In this document: in pieces, positions 1 to 8,791 of the stretch
Layout of the letters: each line of letters opens with the position of its first letter
Numbering within the stretch: the first letter of the stretch is position 1
Assembly (NCBI RefSeq): GCF_034043515.1
Contig: NZ_CP138214.1
Coordinates: 2,852,001-2,916,000 of the forward strand
Direction of reading: 5' to 3'
From: Pseudomonas sp. MUP55
Lineage (GTDB): Bacteria; Pseudomonadota; Gammaproteobacteria; Pseudomonadales; Pseudomonadaceae
Length of the DNA stretch: 64,000 bases
Program-made: the position numbers and the translations under genes
The notes under the pieces: model-generated
What the model was told of the DNA's origin: nothing
Seen by the model: only the letters and a program-made list of their open reading frames with translations
Databases searched by the model: none

Positions 1-692
1 TGTTGCCGCGCCTGCGGCGCAAGCTGGGTGAGCCGAGACAACCCAAGGCCAAGCCACGGGACCTCACGCGCCTGGACCTCGCCCTGGCATTCCCCGAGCC
101 GCTGATGTCGGTGGAGTATTGCGTGCAGGCCCATCTGAGCGAGCCGGACGCGCCGGTGCACTACGTGGAGAACGGCCTGATCAATTCGCTGTTCGGCCTG
201 CTGTGCTGGGACGTGATTTTCGCGCCGCTGCCAGGCGCGTTTTTCCACCCGTTCCAGCGCGGGCCCGCCGACCTGCACAGCGAAGACTTCCAGCAACGTC
301 GCGCCGCGTTGTTCAGCGCCTGCTTCGAGCAACTGCGCGACGAGCGCTACAAGGCCACCATCCGCCAGCGCTATGCGGAAAAATGGGGGATTCAATCGCC
401 TTTCGTGTTCTGGAACCTGCTCAGCGAAGAACTGCTGGAGCAAGCCCTGACCTGCCTGCCCGCCGAGCACCTGCGCTATTGGTTCGAGCGGCTGTTGCTG
501 GACATCCGTGCCAACCGCACCGGAATGCCCGACCTGATCCAGTTCTGGCCGGCGCAGAAAACCTACCGCATGATCGAGGTCAAGGGCCCTGGCGACCGCC
601 TGCAGGACAACCAGTTGCGCTGGCTGGAGTTCTGCGGTGAATACCAGATGCCGGTCACGGTCTGTTACGTGCGCTGGGAGCAGGCCGCTTGA
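1..692 (+). CDS. VRR-NUC domain nuclease, C-terminal part (cut by window edge)
   Basis: The reading frame is already open at the window edge, so only the last 229 or so residues are present. Near the end lies a VRR-NUC signature: GMPDLIQFW, then IEVKGPGDRL and a Q..WLEF helix. This is the metal-binding nuclease core of FAN1-like structure-specific nucleases, which cleave branched or cross-linked DNA. Family members are about 550 residues long, so the N-terminal DNA-binding part should lie upstream. The stop overlaps the TTG start of the helicase by 4 bp, indicating translational coupling and a joint DNA-repair role. The family call is strong; the exact substrate is inferred. Confidence 0.85.
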   Translation, partial: LPRLRRKLGEPRQPKAKPRDLTRLDLALAFPEPLMSVEYCVQAHLSEPDAPVHYVENGLINSLFGLLCWDVIFAPLPGAFFHPFQRGPADLHSEDFQQRRAALFSACFEQLRDERYKATIRQRYAEKWGIQSPFVFWNLLSEELLEQALTCLPAEHLRYWFERLLLDIRANRTGMPDLIQFWPAQKTYRMIEVKGPGDRLQDNQLRWLEFCGEYQMPVTVCYVRWEQAA

Positions 693-2947
693 GTTACAGC
701 GTCGCGGTGCGGGCGTTGTGCGAGTTCACGGCCAAGGTCGGGGATCTGGACCTGCGCTTTACCCCGTCGCCCAGCGCCCAGGAAGGCATCGTCGGCCATC
801 GCACGGTGGCGTCGCGGCGCAGCGCGCACTATCAGAACGAAGTGGCGCTGGAAGGCGAGTACGCGCAGCTCAAGGTACGCGGCCGGGCCGACGGCTATGA
901 CCCGGACAGCAACCGCCTGGAAGAAGTGAAAACCTATCGCGGCGACCTCCAGGCCCAGCCGGCCAACCATCGGCAGCTGCATTGGGCCCAGGCCAAAGTC
1001 TACGGCTGGCTGATGTGCCAGAAACTCGGGCTCAGCGACATTGAGCTGGCGCTGGTGTACTTCGACATCGTCGGCGAAGGCGAAACCCTGCTCACCCAGC
1101 GCTTTGCCGCGCCCGAGCTCGAACACTTCTTCAACCAGCAATGCGCGCTGTTCCTTAAATGGGCTCACCAGCAAATGCAGCACCGCGAGGCGCGCAACCA
1201 TGCCGCGCAAGGCCTGGCCTTTCCCCACGCCGAGTTCCGCAGCGGCCAGCGTGTGCTCGCCGAATCGGTCTACAAAGCGGTGAGTACCGGCCGTTGCCTG
1301 ATGGCCCAGGCGCCCACGGGGATTGGCAAGACCGTCGGCACGCTGTTTCCGATGCTCAAGGCCCTGGCGCCCCAGCAGTTGGACACCGTGTTTTTCCTCA
1401 CCGCCAAGACCCCGGGCCGCAAGCTGGCGCTGGACGCCGCCCAGGTGTTGTACGACAGCAGCCCCGACTTGCCTTTGCGCGTGCTGGAACTGGTGGCGCG
1501 GGACAAGGCGTGCGAGCACCCGGATAAAGCCTGCCACGGCGAGTCGTGCCCGCTGGCCAAAGGCTTTTACGACCGCTTGCCCGCCGCGCGCCAGGCCGCG
1601 ACCGGGGTGCGCCTGCTCGATCAACGTCATCTGCGCGAGGTGGCGCTGGCCCACGATGTCTGCCCGTATTACCTGAGCCAGGAAATGGCGCGCTGGACCG
1701 ACGTGGTGGTCGCCGACTACAACTACTATTTCGACTTTGGCGCGATGCTCTTCGGCCTGGCCCAGCTCAACCAGTGGCGGGTCGCGGTGCTGGTGGACGA
1801 AGCCCATAACCTGGTCGAGCGGGCGCGTTCGATGTACAGCGCCAGCCTTGATCAGTACAGCCTCAAGACCTTGCGCGAGGGTGCACCCGAGGCGCTGAAA
1901 AAGCCCTTGCAGCGCCTGAACCGCGAGTGGAATGCGTTGCACAAGGACCAGCTCGCGCCGTATCAGGCCTATGCGAGCAAACCCGACAAGCTGCTCCAGG
2001 CCCTGAGCCTGTGTGCCAGCGCCATGGGCGATTACTTCAACGACCACCCCGAAGCCCTCAGCGGCGACCTGCAAGCCTTCTACTTCGAGGCGCTGCAATT
2101 TGCCAAGGTGGCCGAGCTGTTCAATGAACACTTCATTTTCGATATCAGCAAACGCCAGTACAGCAGCAAGCGCAGCAGTTCGACCCTGTGCCTGCGCAAC
2201 GTGGTGCCGGCCGAATTCATCCGGCCCAGGTTGACCGCCGCGCGCAGCAGCGTGCTGTTTTCCGCGACCCTGAGCCCGCGCCACTATTACGCCGACTTGC
2301 TCGGGTTGCCGACCGACACCGCCTGGGTCGACGTCGAGTCGCCGTTCAACGCCGAGCAATTGCGGGTGAGCATCATCGACCGCATTTCCACGCGGTTCGT
2401 GCACCGTCAAGCGTCGCTGGAACCCATCGTGGCGCTGATTGCCCGGCAATTCGCCGAGCAACCGGGCAACTACCTGGCGTTTTTCTCAAGCTTCGATTAC
2501 CTGCAACAGGTGGCGCAGTTGATGGCCGAGCGTCATCCCCAGGTCGCGCTGTGGTTGCAATCGCGGGGCATGGCCGAGGCGCAGCGCCAGGCGTTTCTCG
2601 ACCAGTTCACCCAGCACAGCCAGGGTATCGGGTTTGCCGTGCTGGGCGGTGCTTTTGGCGAAGGCATCGATTTACCCGGTGCGCGCCTGATCGGGGCGTT
2701 TGTCGCGACCCTGGGCTTGCCGCAGCTCAACCCGGTGAATGAACAGATGAAAGCGCGCATGGGCGCGATTTTCGGTGCGGGCTACGACTACACCTACCTG
2801 TATCCCGGTATCCAGAAAGTCGTGCAGGCAGCGGGGAGGGTGATCCGCAGCCAGCACGACCGCGGCGTGGTGATGCTGATCGACGACCGTTTCGGTGAAG
2901 CGCGGGTGCGCCAGTTGCTGCCCAGCTGGTGGTCGATCGCTACCTAG
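689..2947 (+). CDS. Iron-sulfur DNA helicase (XPD/DinG type) with N-terminal PD-(D/E)xK domain
   Basis: 752 residues. The first 150 residues carry RGRADGYDP (D68) followed by LEEVKTY (E79, K81), the layout of a Cas4/RecB-like nuclease domain. A superfamily 2 helicase follows: Walker A APTGIGKT (208-215), then a four-cysteine block (CEHPDKAC, C.., HDVCPYY) expected to hold a 4Fe-4S cluster, then the DEAH box LVDEAHNL. The C-terminal motifs include GAFGEGIDLPG and QAAGRVIRS. The start is TTG inside the stop of the VRR-NUC gene; no better start is visible. The pair probably unwinds and trims damaged DNA. Helicase assignment is secure; the nuclease domain rests on motif spacing. Confidence 0.9.
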   Translation: MSYSVAVRALCEFTAKVGDLDLRFTPSPSAQEGIVGHRTVASRRSAHYQNEVALEGEYAQLKVRGRADGYDPDSNRLEEVKTYRGDLQAQPANHRQLHWAQAKVYGWLMCQKLGLSDIELALVYFDIVGEGETLLTQRFAAPELEHFFNQQCALFLKWAHQQMQHREARNHAAQGLAFPHAEFRSGQRVLAESVYKAVSTGRCLMAQAPTGIGKTVGTLFPMLKALAPQQLDTVFFLTAKTPGRKLALDAAQVLYDSSPDLPLRVLELVARDKACEHPDKACHGESCPLAKGFYDRLPAARQAATGVRLLDQRHLREVALAHDVCPYYLSQEMARWTDVVVADYNYYFDFGAMLFGLAQLNQWRVAVLVDEAHNLVERARSMYSASLDQYSLKTLREGAPEALKKPLQRLNREWNALHKDQLAPYQAYASKPDKLLQALSLCASAMGDYFNDHPEALSGDLQAFYFEALQFAKVAELFNEHFIFDISKRQYSSKRSSSTLCLRNVVPAEFIRPRLTAARSSVLFSATLSPRHYYADLLGLPTDTAWVDVESPFNAEQLRVSIIDRISTRFVHRQASLEPIVALIARQFAEQPGNYLAFFSSFDYLQQVAQLMAERHPQVALWLQSRGMAEAQRQAFLDQFTQHSQGIGFAVLGGAFGEGIDLPGARLIGAFVATLGLPQLNPVNEQMKARMGAIFGAGYDYTYLYPGIQKVVQAAGRVIRSQHDRGVVMLIDDRFGEARVRQLLPSWWSIAT

Positions 2948-2953
2948 CCCCAT

Positions 2954-3042
2954 TGTGGGAGGGGGCTTTCCCCGATGGCGGTAGATCAGTCAATAACTCT
3001 GTCGACTGTCACACCGCTATCGGGGGCAAGCCGCCTCCCACA
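2954..3042. repeat. REP doublet
   Basis: Two inverted arms, tgtgggagggggctttcc and gcaagccgcctcccaca, flank a short loop. This is the classic Pseudomonas REP pair. It lies just after the helicase stop and could act as a transcript end or mRNA-stabilising hairpin. Confidence 0.85.
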
Positions 3043-3133
3043 TTGGATCTCCAGTGTTGTTGGTGCTCGAGGCCGACCTGCTGATCCAACTGCTTGAAGC
3101 ACTACCAGTTCCAACTGACACACCCTAAGTAAC

Positions 3134-3222
3134 TGTGGGAGGGGGCTTGCCCCCGATAGCGGTGGGTCAGCTACAAATAAGCTGGCTGAGAGACAGCCAT
3201 CGGGGGCAAGCCCCCTCCCACA
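3134..3222. repeat. REP doublet
   Basis: Second REP pair in the same gap, 180 bp after the first. Its arms (tgtgggagggggcttgcccc and gcaagccccctcccaca) are closer to consensus than those of the first copy. It sits between convergent genes, where it can fold in transcripts from both sides. Confidence 0.85.
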
Positions 3223-3240
3223 TTTGCACGGTGTTGGGGC

Positions 3241-4191
3241 TTAGACCACTTCCAGGTAGGAGCTTTGTATCGCCCGCGCCAACTCGCGCACGGTGTCGAT
3301 AAAGTCGGTCAGCCGGGTGTGCAGCCCGTCTTCCAGAATTTCGTCGATCCCGGTGTACCGCAACCGCGCTTCGAACTCCGCCGCCAGGCGCTGCGCGGTG
3401 CGCCCGTAACTGCCGGGCAGGTCGGCGAGGATATGGCTCAATTCCTCGACGCACGCATGCAGCGAGCGCGGCACGTCACTGCGCAGCAACAGCAATTCCG
3501 ACACCGAGCGCGCATTCAAGGCGTTCGGGTAGAGCTCGGTATACGCCTCGAACGACGACAGTGCGCGCAGCAGGGCGCTCCACTGGTAGTAACCGCGCGC
3601 CGACAGGTCGCTGACTTCCTCGGACTCTTCGCCAAACATCTCATAGCGCGCATCCAGCAGCCGCAGGGTGTTATCCGCACGCTCGACAAAGGTGCCCAGG
3701 CGAATGAACCGATAGGCGTCATTGCGCATGATGGTGCCGGAAGTTGCGCCGCGAAACAGGTGCGAGCGCTGCTTGACCCAATCACAGAAGTGGCTGATGC
3801 CATGGCGCGCCAGGCCGCCGGCGGCGATGCTGCGCATTTCCAGCCAGGTGGCGTTGAGGTTTTCCCACATGTCGGCGGTGATGCGCCCGCGCACGGCGTG
3901 GGCGTTGCCCCGGGCAGCGCGCAGGCAGTTGTAGATGCTGGCCGGGTTTTCTTCGTCGAGGGCGAAGAAATGCAGCATGCGCTCGGCGTCCAGTTGCTTG
4001 TGGCGTTCCAGGTAATTGTCCAGGGTGCCGCTGCTGAGCAGTGACATCGCCAGTTCGTCCAGGCCATCGCTGCGCCCGGCGTGGGGCATCAGCGACAGCG
4101 AATAGCTGACTTCCAGCATGCGCGCCAGGTTCTCGGCGCGCTCCAGGTAGCGGGACATCCAGTACAGATCCGCGGCGGTTCTACTCAACAT
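3241..4191 (-). CDS. Alpha-E domain protein (COG2307)
   Basis: 316 residues, starting MLSRTAADLYWMSRYLERAENLARML, cited here only for its YWMSRYLERAE core, which is the hallmark of the all-helical alpha-E family. Such proteins are nearly always encoded beside a circularly permuted ATP-grasp protein, often with a transglutaminase-like protease, and are thought to take part in a peptide-bond-forming system of unknown product. Here the gene follows the ATP-grasp gene with a 2-bp gap, so the two form an operon. No third gene is present. Family assignment is firm; the biochemical role is not known. Confidence 0.9.
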   Translation of the reverse strand: MLSRTAADLYWMSRYLERAENLARMLEVSYSLSLMPHAGRSDGLDELAMSLLSSGTLDNYLERHKQLDAERMLHFFALDEENPASIYNCLRAARGNAHAVRGRITADMWENLNATWLEMRSIAAGGLARHGISHFCDWVKQRSHLFRGATSGTIMRNDAYRFIRLGTFVERADNTLRLLDARYEMFGEESEEVSDLSARGYYQWSALLRALSSFEAYTELYPNALNARSVSELLLLRSDVPRSLHACVEELSHILADLPGSYGRTAQRLAAEFEARLRYTGIDEILEDGLHTRLTDFIDTVRELARAIQSSYLEVV

Positions 4192-4193
4192 AC

Positions 4194-5603
4194 TCAGCCC
4201 TCCACCACCCAGGTGTCCTTGGTTCCGCCGCCTTGCGACGAATTGACGATCAGCGAGCCTTCCTTCAGCGCGACCCGGGTCAGGCCACCGGGCACCAGGC
4301 GCGTTTCCTTGCCCGACAGCACGAACGGGCGCAGGTCGATATGCCGTGGCGCGATGCCGTTTTCGACAAAGGTCGGGCAGGTCGACAGGCTCAGGGTCGG
4401 CTGGGCGATGTAGGCGTGGGGGCGGGCCTTGATGCGTTGGCGAAAGTCCTCGATCTCGGCGGCGGTCGACGCCGGGCCGACCAACATCCCGTAGCCGCCG
4501 GAGCCTTGGGTTTCCTTGACCACCAGTTGCTCAAGGTTGGCCAGCACGTGGGACAGTTCATCGGGCTTGCGGCACTGGAAGGTCGGCACGTTCTGCAGCA
4601 CCGGCTCCTCATCCAGGTAGAAGCGGATCATTTCCGGCACATAGGGGTAGATCGACTTGTCATCGGCCACGCCGGTGCCGATGGCATTGGCCAGCACCAC
4701 GTTGCCGGCGCAATAGGCGGCCACCAGGCCGGGTACGCCGAGCATCGAATCGGGGTTGAAGGCCTTGGGGTCGAGGAACGCGTCGTCGATGCGTCGGTAA
4801 ATCACATCCACCGGCTTGGGGCCGTCGGTGGTGCGCATGAATACCTTGAGCTCGTGCACGAACAGGTCGGCGCCTTCCACCAGCTCCACGCCCATTTCCC
4901 GGGCGAGGAACGCATGTTCGAAGAAGGCACTGTTGAAGCGCCCAGGCGTGAGCACAACGACGTTGGGGTTGTCCAGGCGGCTGGCGCTTTTGAGGGTCTT
5001 GAGCAGCAGGTTGGGGTAGTGGTCCACTGGCGCGATGCGCTGCCTGGCGAACACTTCCGGGAACAGGCGCATCATCATCTTCCGGTCTTCGAGCATGTAG
5101 CTCACGCCGCTGGGGGTGCGCAGGTTGTCTTCGAGCACGTAGTAGGTGCCGTCGCCGTCGCGCACCAGGTCGACGCCGGAGATGTGCGAGTAAATGTCGC
5201 GGTGCAGGTCCAGGCCGACCATCGCCTGTTGATACCCCTCGTTACCCAGCACCTGGTCGGCGGGGATGATCCCGGCCTTGATGATGCGCTGGTCGTGGTA
5301 GATATCGGCCAGGAACATGTTCAACGCCGTGACCCGCTGGATACAGCCGCGCTCGATCACGCTCCATTCGCTGGCGGGGATGCTGCGCGGGATGATGTCG
5401 AAGGGGATCAGGCGTTCGGTGTCCTGCTCGTCGCCATACAGCGTGAAGGTGATCCCGGCGCGGTGGAACAGCAAATCAGCCTCACGGCGCCGCTGGGCCA
5501 GCAGTTCCGGCGGCGTATTGGCCAGCCAGCGCGAGAAATCCTGATAGTGCGCGCGGCACGCGCCGTCTGCGTCATTCATTTCATCGAAGAAAGATCGAGC
5601 CAT
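4194..5603 (-). CDS. Circularly permuted ATP-grasp protein (COG2308)
   Basis: 469 residues. Recognisable blocks are GITFTLYGDEQ, RIIKAGIIPADQVLGN, GTYYVLEDNLRTPSG and, near the C-terminus, the ATP-binding stretch VVKETQGSGGYGMLVG. These match the CP_ATPgrasp_1 family, predicted carboxylate-amine ligases. The start at 5603 has an AAGG box upstream and gives the usual family length. The alpha-E protein gene follows 2 bp after the stop, so both should be expressed together and act in one pathway, probably modification of a small peptide. The family is certain; the substrate is unknown. Confidence 0.9.
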   Translation of the reverse strand: MARSFFDEMNDADGACRAHYQDFSRWLANTPPELLAQRRREADLLFHRAGITFTLYGDEQDTERLIPFDIIPRSIPASEWSVIERGCIQRVTALNMFLADIYHDQRIIKAGIIPADQVLGNEGYQQAMVGLDLHRDIYSHISGVDLVRDGDGTYYVLEDNLRTPSGVSYMLEDRKMMMRLFPEVFARQRIAPVDHYPNLLLKTLKSASRLDNPNVVVLTPGRFNSAFFEHAFLAREMGVELVEGADLFVHELKVFMRTTDGPKPVDVIYRRIDDAFLDPKAFNPDSMLGVPGLVAAYCAGNVVLANAIGTGVADDKSIYPYVPEMIRFYLDEEPVLQNVPTFQCRKPDELSHVLANLEQLVVKETQGSGGYGMLVGPASTAAEIEDFRQRIKARPHAYIAQPTLSLSTCPTFVENGIAPRHIDLRPFVLSGKETRLVPGGLTRVALKEGSLIVNSSQGGGTKDTWVVEG

Positions 5604-5975
5604 TCCAGTACCTTGTCAGTGCCCAGGATTGCTGGGTGGCACTGCCGCTTGAAAAAACGCATTTTTTTATGAGCCCGTGGCTTAGGGTGCCAACGGGCCT
5701 GGTCCTTACTTTCTTATGGAGTCGGCTCTGGGTCGGGGGGTAACGCATGCTCCTGTTTACCGGCAGATGAATGGTTTAAGCAAAGCGTGTGCCGAAACGG
5801 CCAAGTCAACGCGATCGCCCTGTGGCGAGGGCGCTTGCTCCCGCCGGGCTGCGAAGCGCCCCCCTGAGCAGTCCTCGGGGTCTTCAAGAGCGCTCCAATT
5901 TGGTGCGCGAAAAACTTGAACTTCACCCAGCCCGATTTCTTCTAATTAAGTCTTGAAACCACGTGGAGCCACGTC
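5604..5975. other. Gene-free gap with a single REP-like sequence
   Basis: 372 bp between divergent genes. At 5821-5862 there is one REP-like unit (tgtggcgagggcgcttgctc followed by the GC-rich ccgccgggctgcgaagcg part). Near 5672-5697 an imperfect hairpin (gcccgt/acgggc) lies in the leader of the ATP-grasp gene. Short open frames here lack good ribosome sites and I do not call a gene. Confidence 0.6.
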
Positions 5976-6521
5976 GTGCCCAGAATCATTTCGCCCGACA
6001 CCCCGGAAGCGGCCCTGACCGACCACAGCGAGCACAACGCCAAGATCTTCGGTTCGCCCAAGGACCGGCTCGATTTCTATCGTCGCGAGATCCAGTACGA
6101 AACCAGTATCCTGGCCAACCGTACCGACGCCTACCTCACCGCGCAGTCGTTCCTGGTGATTGCTTTCGTTTCCGGTATGGGCAACCTCAACCCGGAGTGG
6201 GGCAAGTTGTTCACCCTGGTGGTGCCGGTGTTTCTCGCCTTGCTGGGCATTCTCAGTTCCCTCAACGCCTGGCCTGGCATACGCGCCGCCTACGAGATCA
6301 TCGACCACTGGCACTACAAGCAAAGCGAGCTGCTGCGCAGTGAACCGGTGATGGGCATGGCCTACGATGAGTCGCCGCTATTCTCCGAGATGGAGTCGTC
6401 GCACAAGGGCTATCGCAAGTCGCTGCTGTTTTCCATGCGTGCGCCGTGGCTGTTCATGGTGTTCTGGCTGGTGTTGGGCGTCTATGCCTTCTATATCCAG
6501 GTCGACAACCCGTTGCATTGA
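5976..6521 (+). CDS. Small membrane protein, RipA-like
   Basis: 181 residues with a GTG start. A charged N-terminal segment (about 1-48) is followed by two hydrophobic stretches close together (about 55-90, with SFLVIAFVSGMG and LVVPVFLALLGIL). Then comes a soluble section and a third hydrophobic stretch near the end (APWLFMVFWLVLGVYAFYI). The layout resembles small RipA-like bacterial inner-membrane proteins. I cannot assign a function. It stands alone, with divergent and unrelated neighbours. That it encodes a real membrane protein is well supported; the family label is tentative. Confidence 0.7.
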   Translation: MPRIISPDTPEAALTDHSEHNAKIFGSPKDRLDFYRREIQYETSILANRTDAYLTAQSFLVIAFVSGMGNLNPEWGKLFTLVVPVFLALLGILSSLNAWPGIRAAYEIIDHWHYKQSELLRSEPVMGMAYDESPLFSEMESSHKGYRKSLLFSMRAPWLFMVFWLVLGVYAFYIQVDNPLH

Positions 6522-6606
6522 GCAATCGGACTGAACTTCACGGGTTGACGCAGCGCCTTAGTTTTACGTGGTACAGATTTCCCACAGGCCTGCGAAGAGG
6601 TGCGCC

Positions 6607-6822
6607 ATGACGACAGATAACGATCCCCAGACCCACAACCGCAACGACCCGGTGATTGACGGTGGCGAGCCGGCCCCCGGCACCGCCGCCGATGCACCCA
6701 AGGATCCAGCACCGGCAAGTGATCCGGTGGCCGAGGAAAACGACTACAGTCCAGACTTCAAGCCTGAGCCGCTCGAGCCCAAGCCTGAAACCGATGCCGA
6801 TATCGATACCCAAGGCGGTTAG
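6607..6822 (+). CDS. Small acidic, proline-rich hypothetical protein
   Basis: 71 residues. The first ATG with sense is at 6607, after gaagaggtgcgcc; the frame is open further upstream but without a plausible start. Composition is strongly biased to Asp, Glu, Pro, Thr and Asn, with a proline/glutamate repeat near the end (KPEPLEPKPE). The protein is likely disordered and has no signal peptide or membrane segment. A second small acidic gene follows after 11 bp with a strong ribosome site, so they are probably co-transcribed. Function unknown. Confidence 0.6.
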   Translation: MTTDNDPQTHNRNDPVIDGGEPAPGTAADAPKDPAPASDPVAEENDYSPDFKPEPLEPKPETDADIDTQGG

Positions 6823-6833
6823 AGGAGAAGGTC

Positions 6834-6968
6834 ATGTCAAAAGAATTGGATGAAGAACTCAACGATCCTGGCAATGAAGACCCAGGCTCGCTGATGGACG
6901 ATGCCGAAGTGCCGCTCAACGATCTGGATGAAGCGGCGGACGTCGGTCACACCGAAGATCAGGACTGA
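6834..6968 (+). CDS. Very small acidic protein (44 residues)
   Basis: ATG at 6834 is preceded by a strong ribosome site (agaggagaaggtc). The frame runs 44 codons to TGA and is rich in Asp and Glu (MSKELDEELNDPGNED start). It follows the previous acidic gene by 11 bp and overlaps the convergent HTH gene by 10 bp at the 3' end. The good ribosome site and biased but non-random composition support a real gene. No function can be given. Confidence 0.6.
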   Translation: MSKELDEELNDPGNEDPGSLMDDAEVPLNDLDEAADVGHTEDQD

Positions 6969-7306
6969 TCCGGTGGCGGGCCGGAGGGATCGCTGAGCTT
7001 GAAGTAGAGATCTTCTTCAGGCGGGCCGTCCAGCGCTACCTCCTGGCCTACCACGCGGTTGTCCATCAAGGTCTGCGCCTGATGGCGGCTGATGTTGATC
7101 ACCGTGCTGCGCTTGCCGGTCACCACATACACCACATCCACCCCATGGGCGGCCAACTGGGCCAGATAGTCGGCCCGGGGCAGGTCTTCGCCCTGTTCAT
7201 ATTGATGCTGCTCGTGCACGCTCACGCCGCCCGCCTGTGCCAGATACTGCTGGGAATACCCCAGGCGCTGGCGTTCCTCAAGCAATCGTTGCCCTATGTT
7301 TTTCAT
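6959..7306 (-). CDS. XRE-family helix-turn-helix regulator
   Basis: 115 residues from the ATG at 7306; the frame is open upstream, but this start places the helix-turn-helix at the N-terminus as usual. Residues 1-60 hold the HTH (GQRLLEERQRLGYSQQYLAQ, then a VSVHEQHQYEQG recognition region). Then follows a segment typical of Pseudomonas repressors, GVDVVYVVTGKR, and a short tail without known domains. It probably acts as a DNA-binding repressor with unknown targets. It lies downstream of the antiporter gene on the same strand with a 55-bp gap. Confidence 0.8.
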   Translation of the reverse strand: MKNIGQRLLEERQRLGYSQQYLAQAGGVSVHEQHQYEQGEDLPRADYLAQLAAHGVDVVYVVTGKRSTVINISRHQAQTLMDNRVVGQEVALDGPPEEDLYFKLSDPSGPPPDQS

Positions 7307-7361
7307 CTGTTGACTCGCGCTGTAGGTACTGACTGTTTGAAACCCGGGCGCGGCGCAGGAT

Positions 7362-8708
7362 TCAATTTTTTTGCGCGGCGCGGCGCTCGTACCACACCAG
7401 CATCGGCTGAGTGCTGAGGCCATGCACCACCACGCTCAACGCGATCACCGAGAGGGTCAGGTTCACCGCCACCGCGCTGCTGGTGCCGACCAGCCCGTGG
7501 TTGAGGGCATAGAACAGGTAATAGATGCTGCCGATCCCGCGAATGCCGAACCAACTGACCAGGCTGCGTTGCCGGCGGTCCATCAGGCGGCCCCAAGGCA
7601 TTGCGAACACGCTGAGCGGGCGGATCACACAGAACAGCAACGCGGCCACCGCCAGCGCGCGCCAGTCCCAATGACTGACCAGCACAATACCCAGCAGCGT
7701 CACCAGGAACACTTCCATGGAGCGCTCCACCAGGCTGCCGAAAGCCAGCATATCGCCCATCATCACACCGGCCGCGATCTGCGTATCCTGCAATTGGCTG
7801 ACATCACCGTGCAGGGCTCGCTCAGGCTCGATCTCCAGGTGGCCCACCACCGGCTGCGCCAGATGCTCGGCGGGGGTCGGGGCGTAACCGGTGGATTTGA
7901 ACTCGGCCTGGCGCAGCCCCAGGCCCGCTGCGAACACTGACAGAAACCCGTAACCGCCGACGGCTTCGGCGCTCACATACGCCAGGGCGATCAGCGCCAG
8001 CGTCAGGTAGTCATTGGGTGACAAGGTGCTGTCGGCATTGATCAGGCGCAGGCGCAAGGTCACGCGACCGATGCCACGCCCCATCCAGTAACCAATCAAC
8101 AGCCCGACCGGCACCGCCCACAGCAGGTTTTTCAGCACCCAACCGCCGAACCAGTTGCCGTCGAAGCCGCCGTGCTGCATGAACAACAGGCCAAAGATCA
8201 CGAAGGGAAAGGCGGTGCCGTCGTTCATGCCGGCTTCGCCCGACAGGCCGAAACGCAGCGCGTCATAGTCCTGGGCATTGTTGACCTGAACCAGTCCGGC
8301 AAGCACCGGGTCGGTAGGTGCCAGGATCGCGCCCACCAGCATCGACACTCCCCATGGCAGTTCGAACAGGTAATGCAACGCCAGGCAAACGCCGAGGATA
8401 GTCAGCAACATCACCGGCCCCGCCATGCCAAAGGCGATACGCCAGGTGCGATGCTTAAGGGGCAGGCGCAGTTTCAGACCGCTGACGAACAGCGAAAACA
8501 GCACCGCGACTTCGGTCAGGTGCTCCATCCAGCGCGCCGAACCCTTGATGTCCAGGCGCAACAGGTCCACGCCCAGCGGACCGATCGCCACACCCAGCAA
8601 CAGGCACACCGCCGAGGTGGTCACCGGCATCCAGCGCAGGTAGGAGGAGGTGAGGGCCAGTATCAGCAAAATGGCCCCCAGTACGGCCATCCATAGAATA
8701 AACGTCAT
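7362..8708 (-). CDS. Sodium/proton antiporter, NhaP type (CPA1)
   Basis: 448 residues with about twelve hydrophobic segments. Family signatures include ILAPTDPVLAGLVQ in the middle and the neighbouring GLSGEAGMNDGTAFPF, whose acidic residues match the ND-type ion-binding site of CPA1 exchangers. The protein exchanges internal Na+ (or K+) for external H+ in the inner membrane and helps pH and salt tolerance. It ends near residue 448 without the long cytosolic tail seen in larger NhaP2-like members. Start at 8708 gives an N-terminal membrane helix directly. Confidence 0.88.
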   Translation of the reverse strand: MTFILWMAVLGAILLILALTSSYLRWMPVTTSAVCLLLGVAIGPLGVDLLRLDIKGSARWMEHLTEVAVLFSLFVSGLKLRLPLKHRTWRIAFGMAGPVMLLTILGVCLALHYLFELPWGVSMLVGAILAPTDPVLAGLVQVNNAQDYDALRFGLSGEAGMNDGTAFPFVIFGLLFMQHGGFDGNWFGGWVLKNLLWAVPVGLLIGYWMGRGIGRVTLRLRLINADSTLSPNDYLTLALIALAYVSAEAVGGYGFLSVFAAGLGLRQAEFKSTGYAPTPAEHLAQPVVGHLEIEPERALHGDVSQLQDTQIAAGVMMGDMLAFGSLVERSMEVFLVTLLGIVLVSHWDWRALAVAALLFCVIRPLSVFAMPWGRLMDRRQRSLVSWFGIRGIGSIYYLFYALNHGLVGTSSAVAVNLTLSVIALSVVVHGLSTQPMLVWYERRAAQKN

Positions 8709-8791
8709 TAAGCGTGCGTCCGGGCGTGGTCTATCTAGGTTGGAGGCGCACGGTCCGATACAGGTTCAATGTGGTTTGGCGCTGGCGCGCA

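Noticed and set aside
665..2461. 598-codon open frame on the minus strand
   Set aside because: Fully antisense to the helicase gene; composition is the mirror image of GC-rich codons and no motif is present.
2954..3222. Repeated inverted units as a possible CRISPR array
   Set aside because: They are REP doublets with palindromic arms, not direct repeats with unique spacers.
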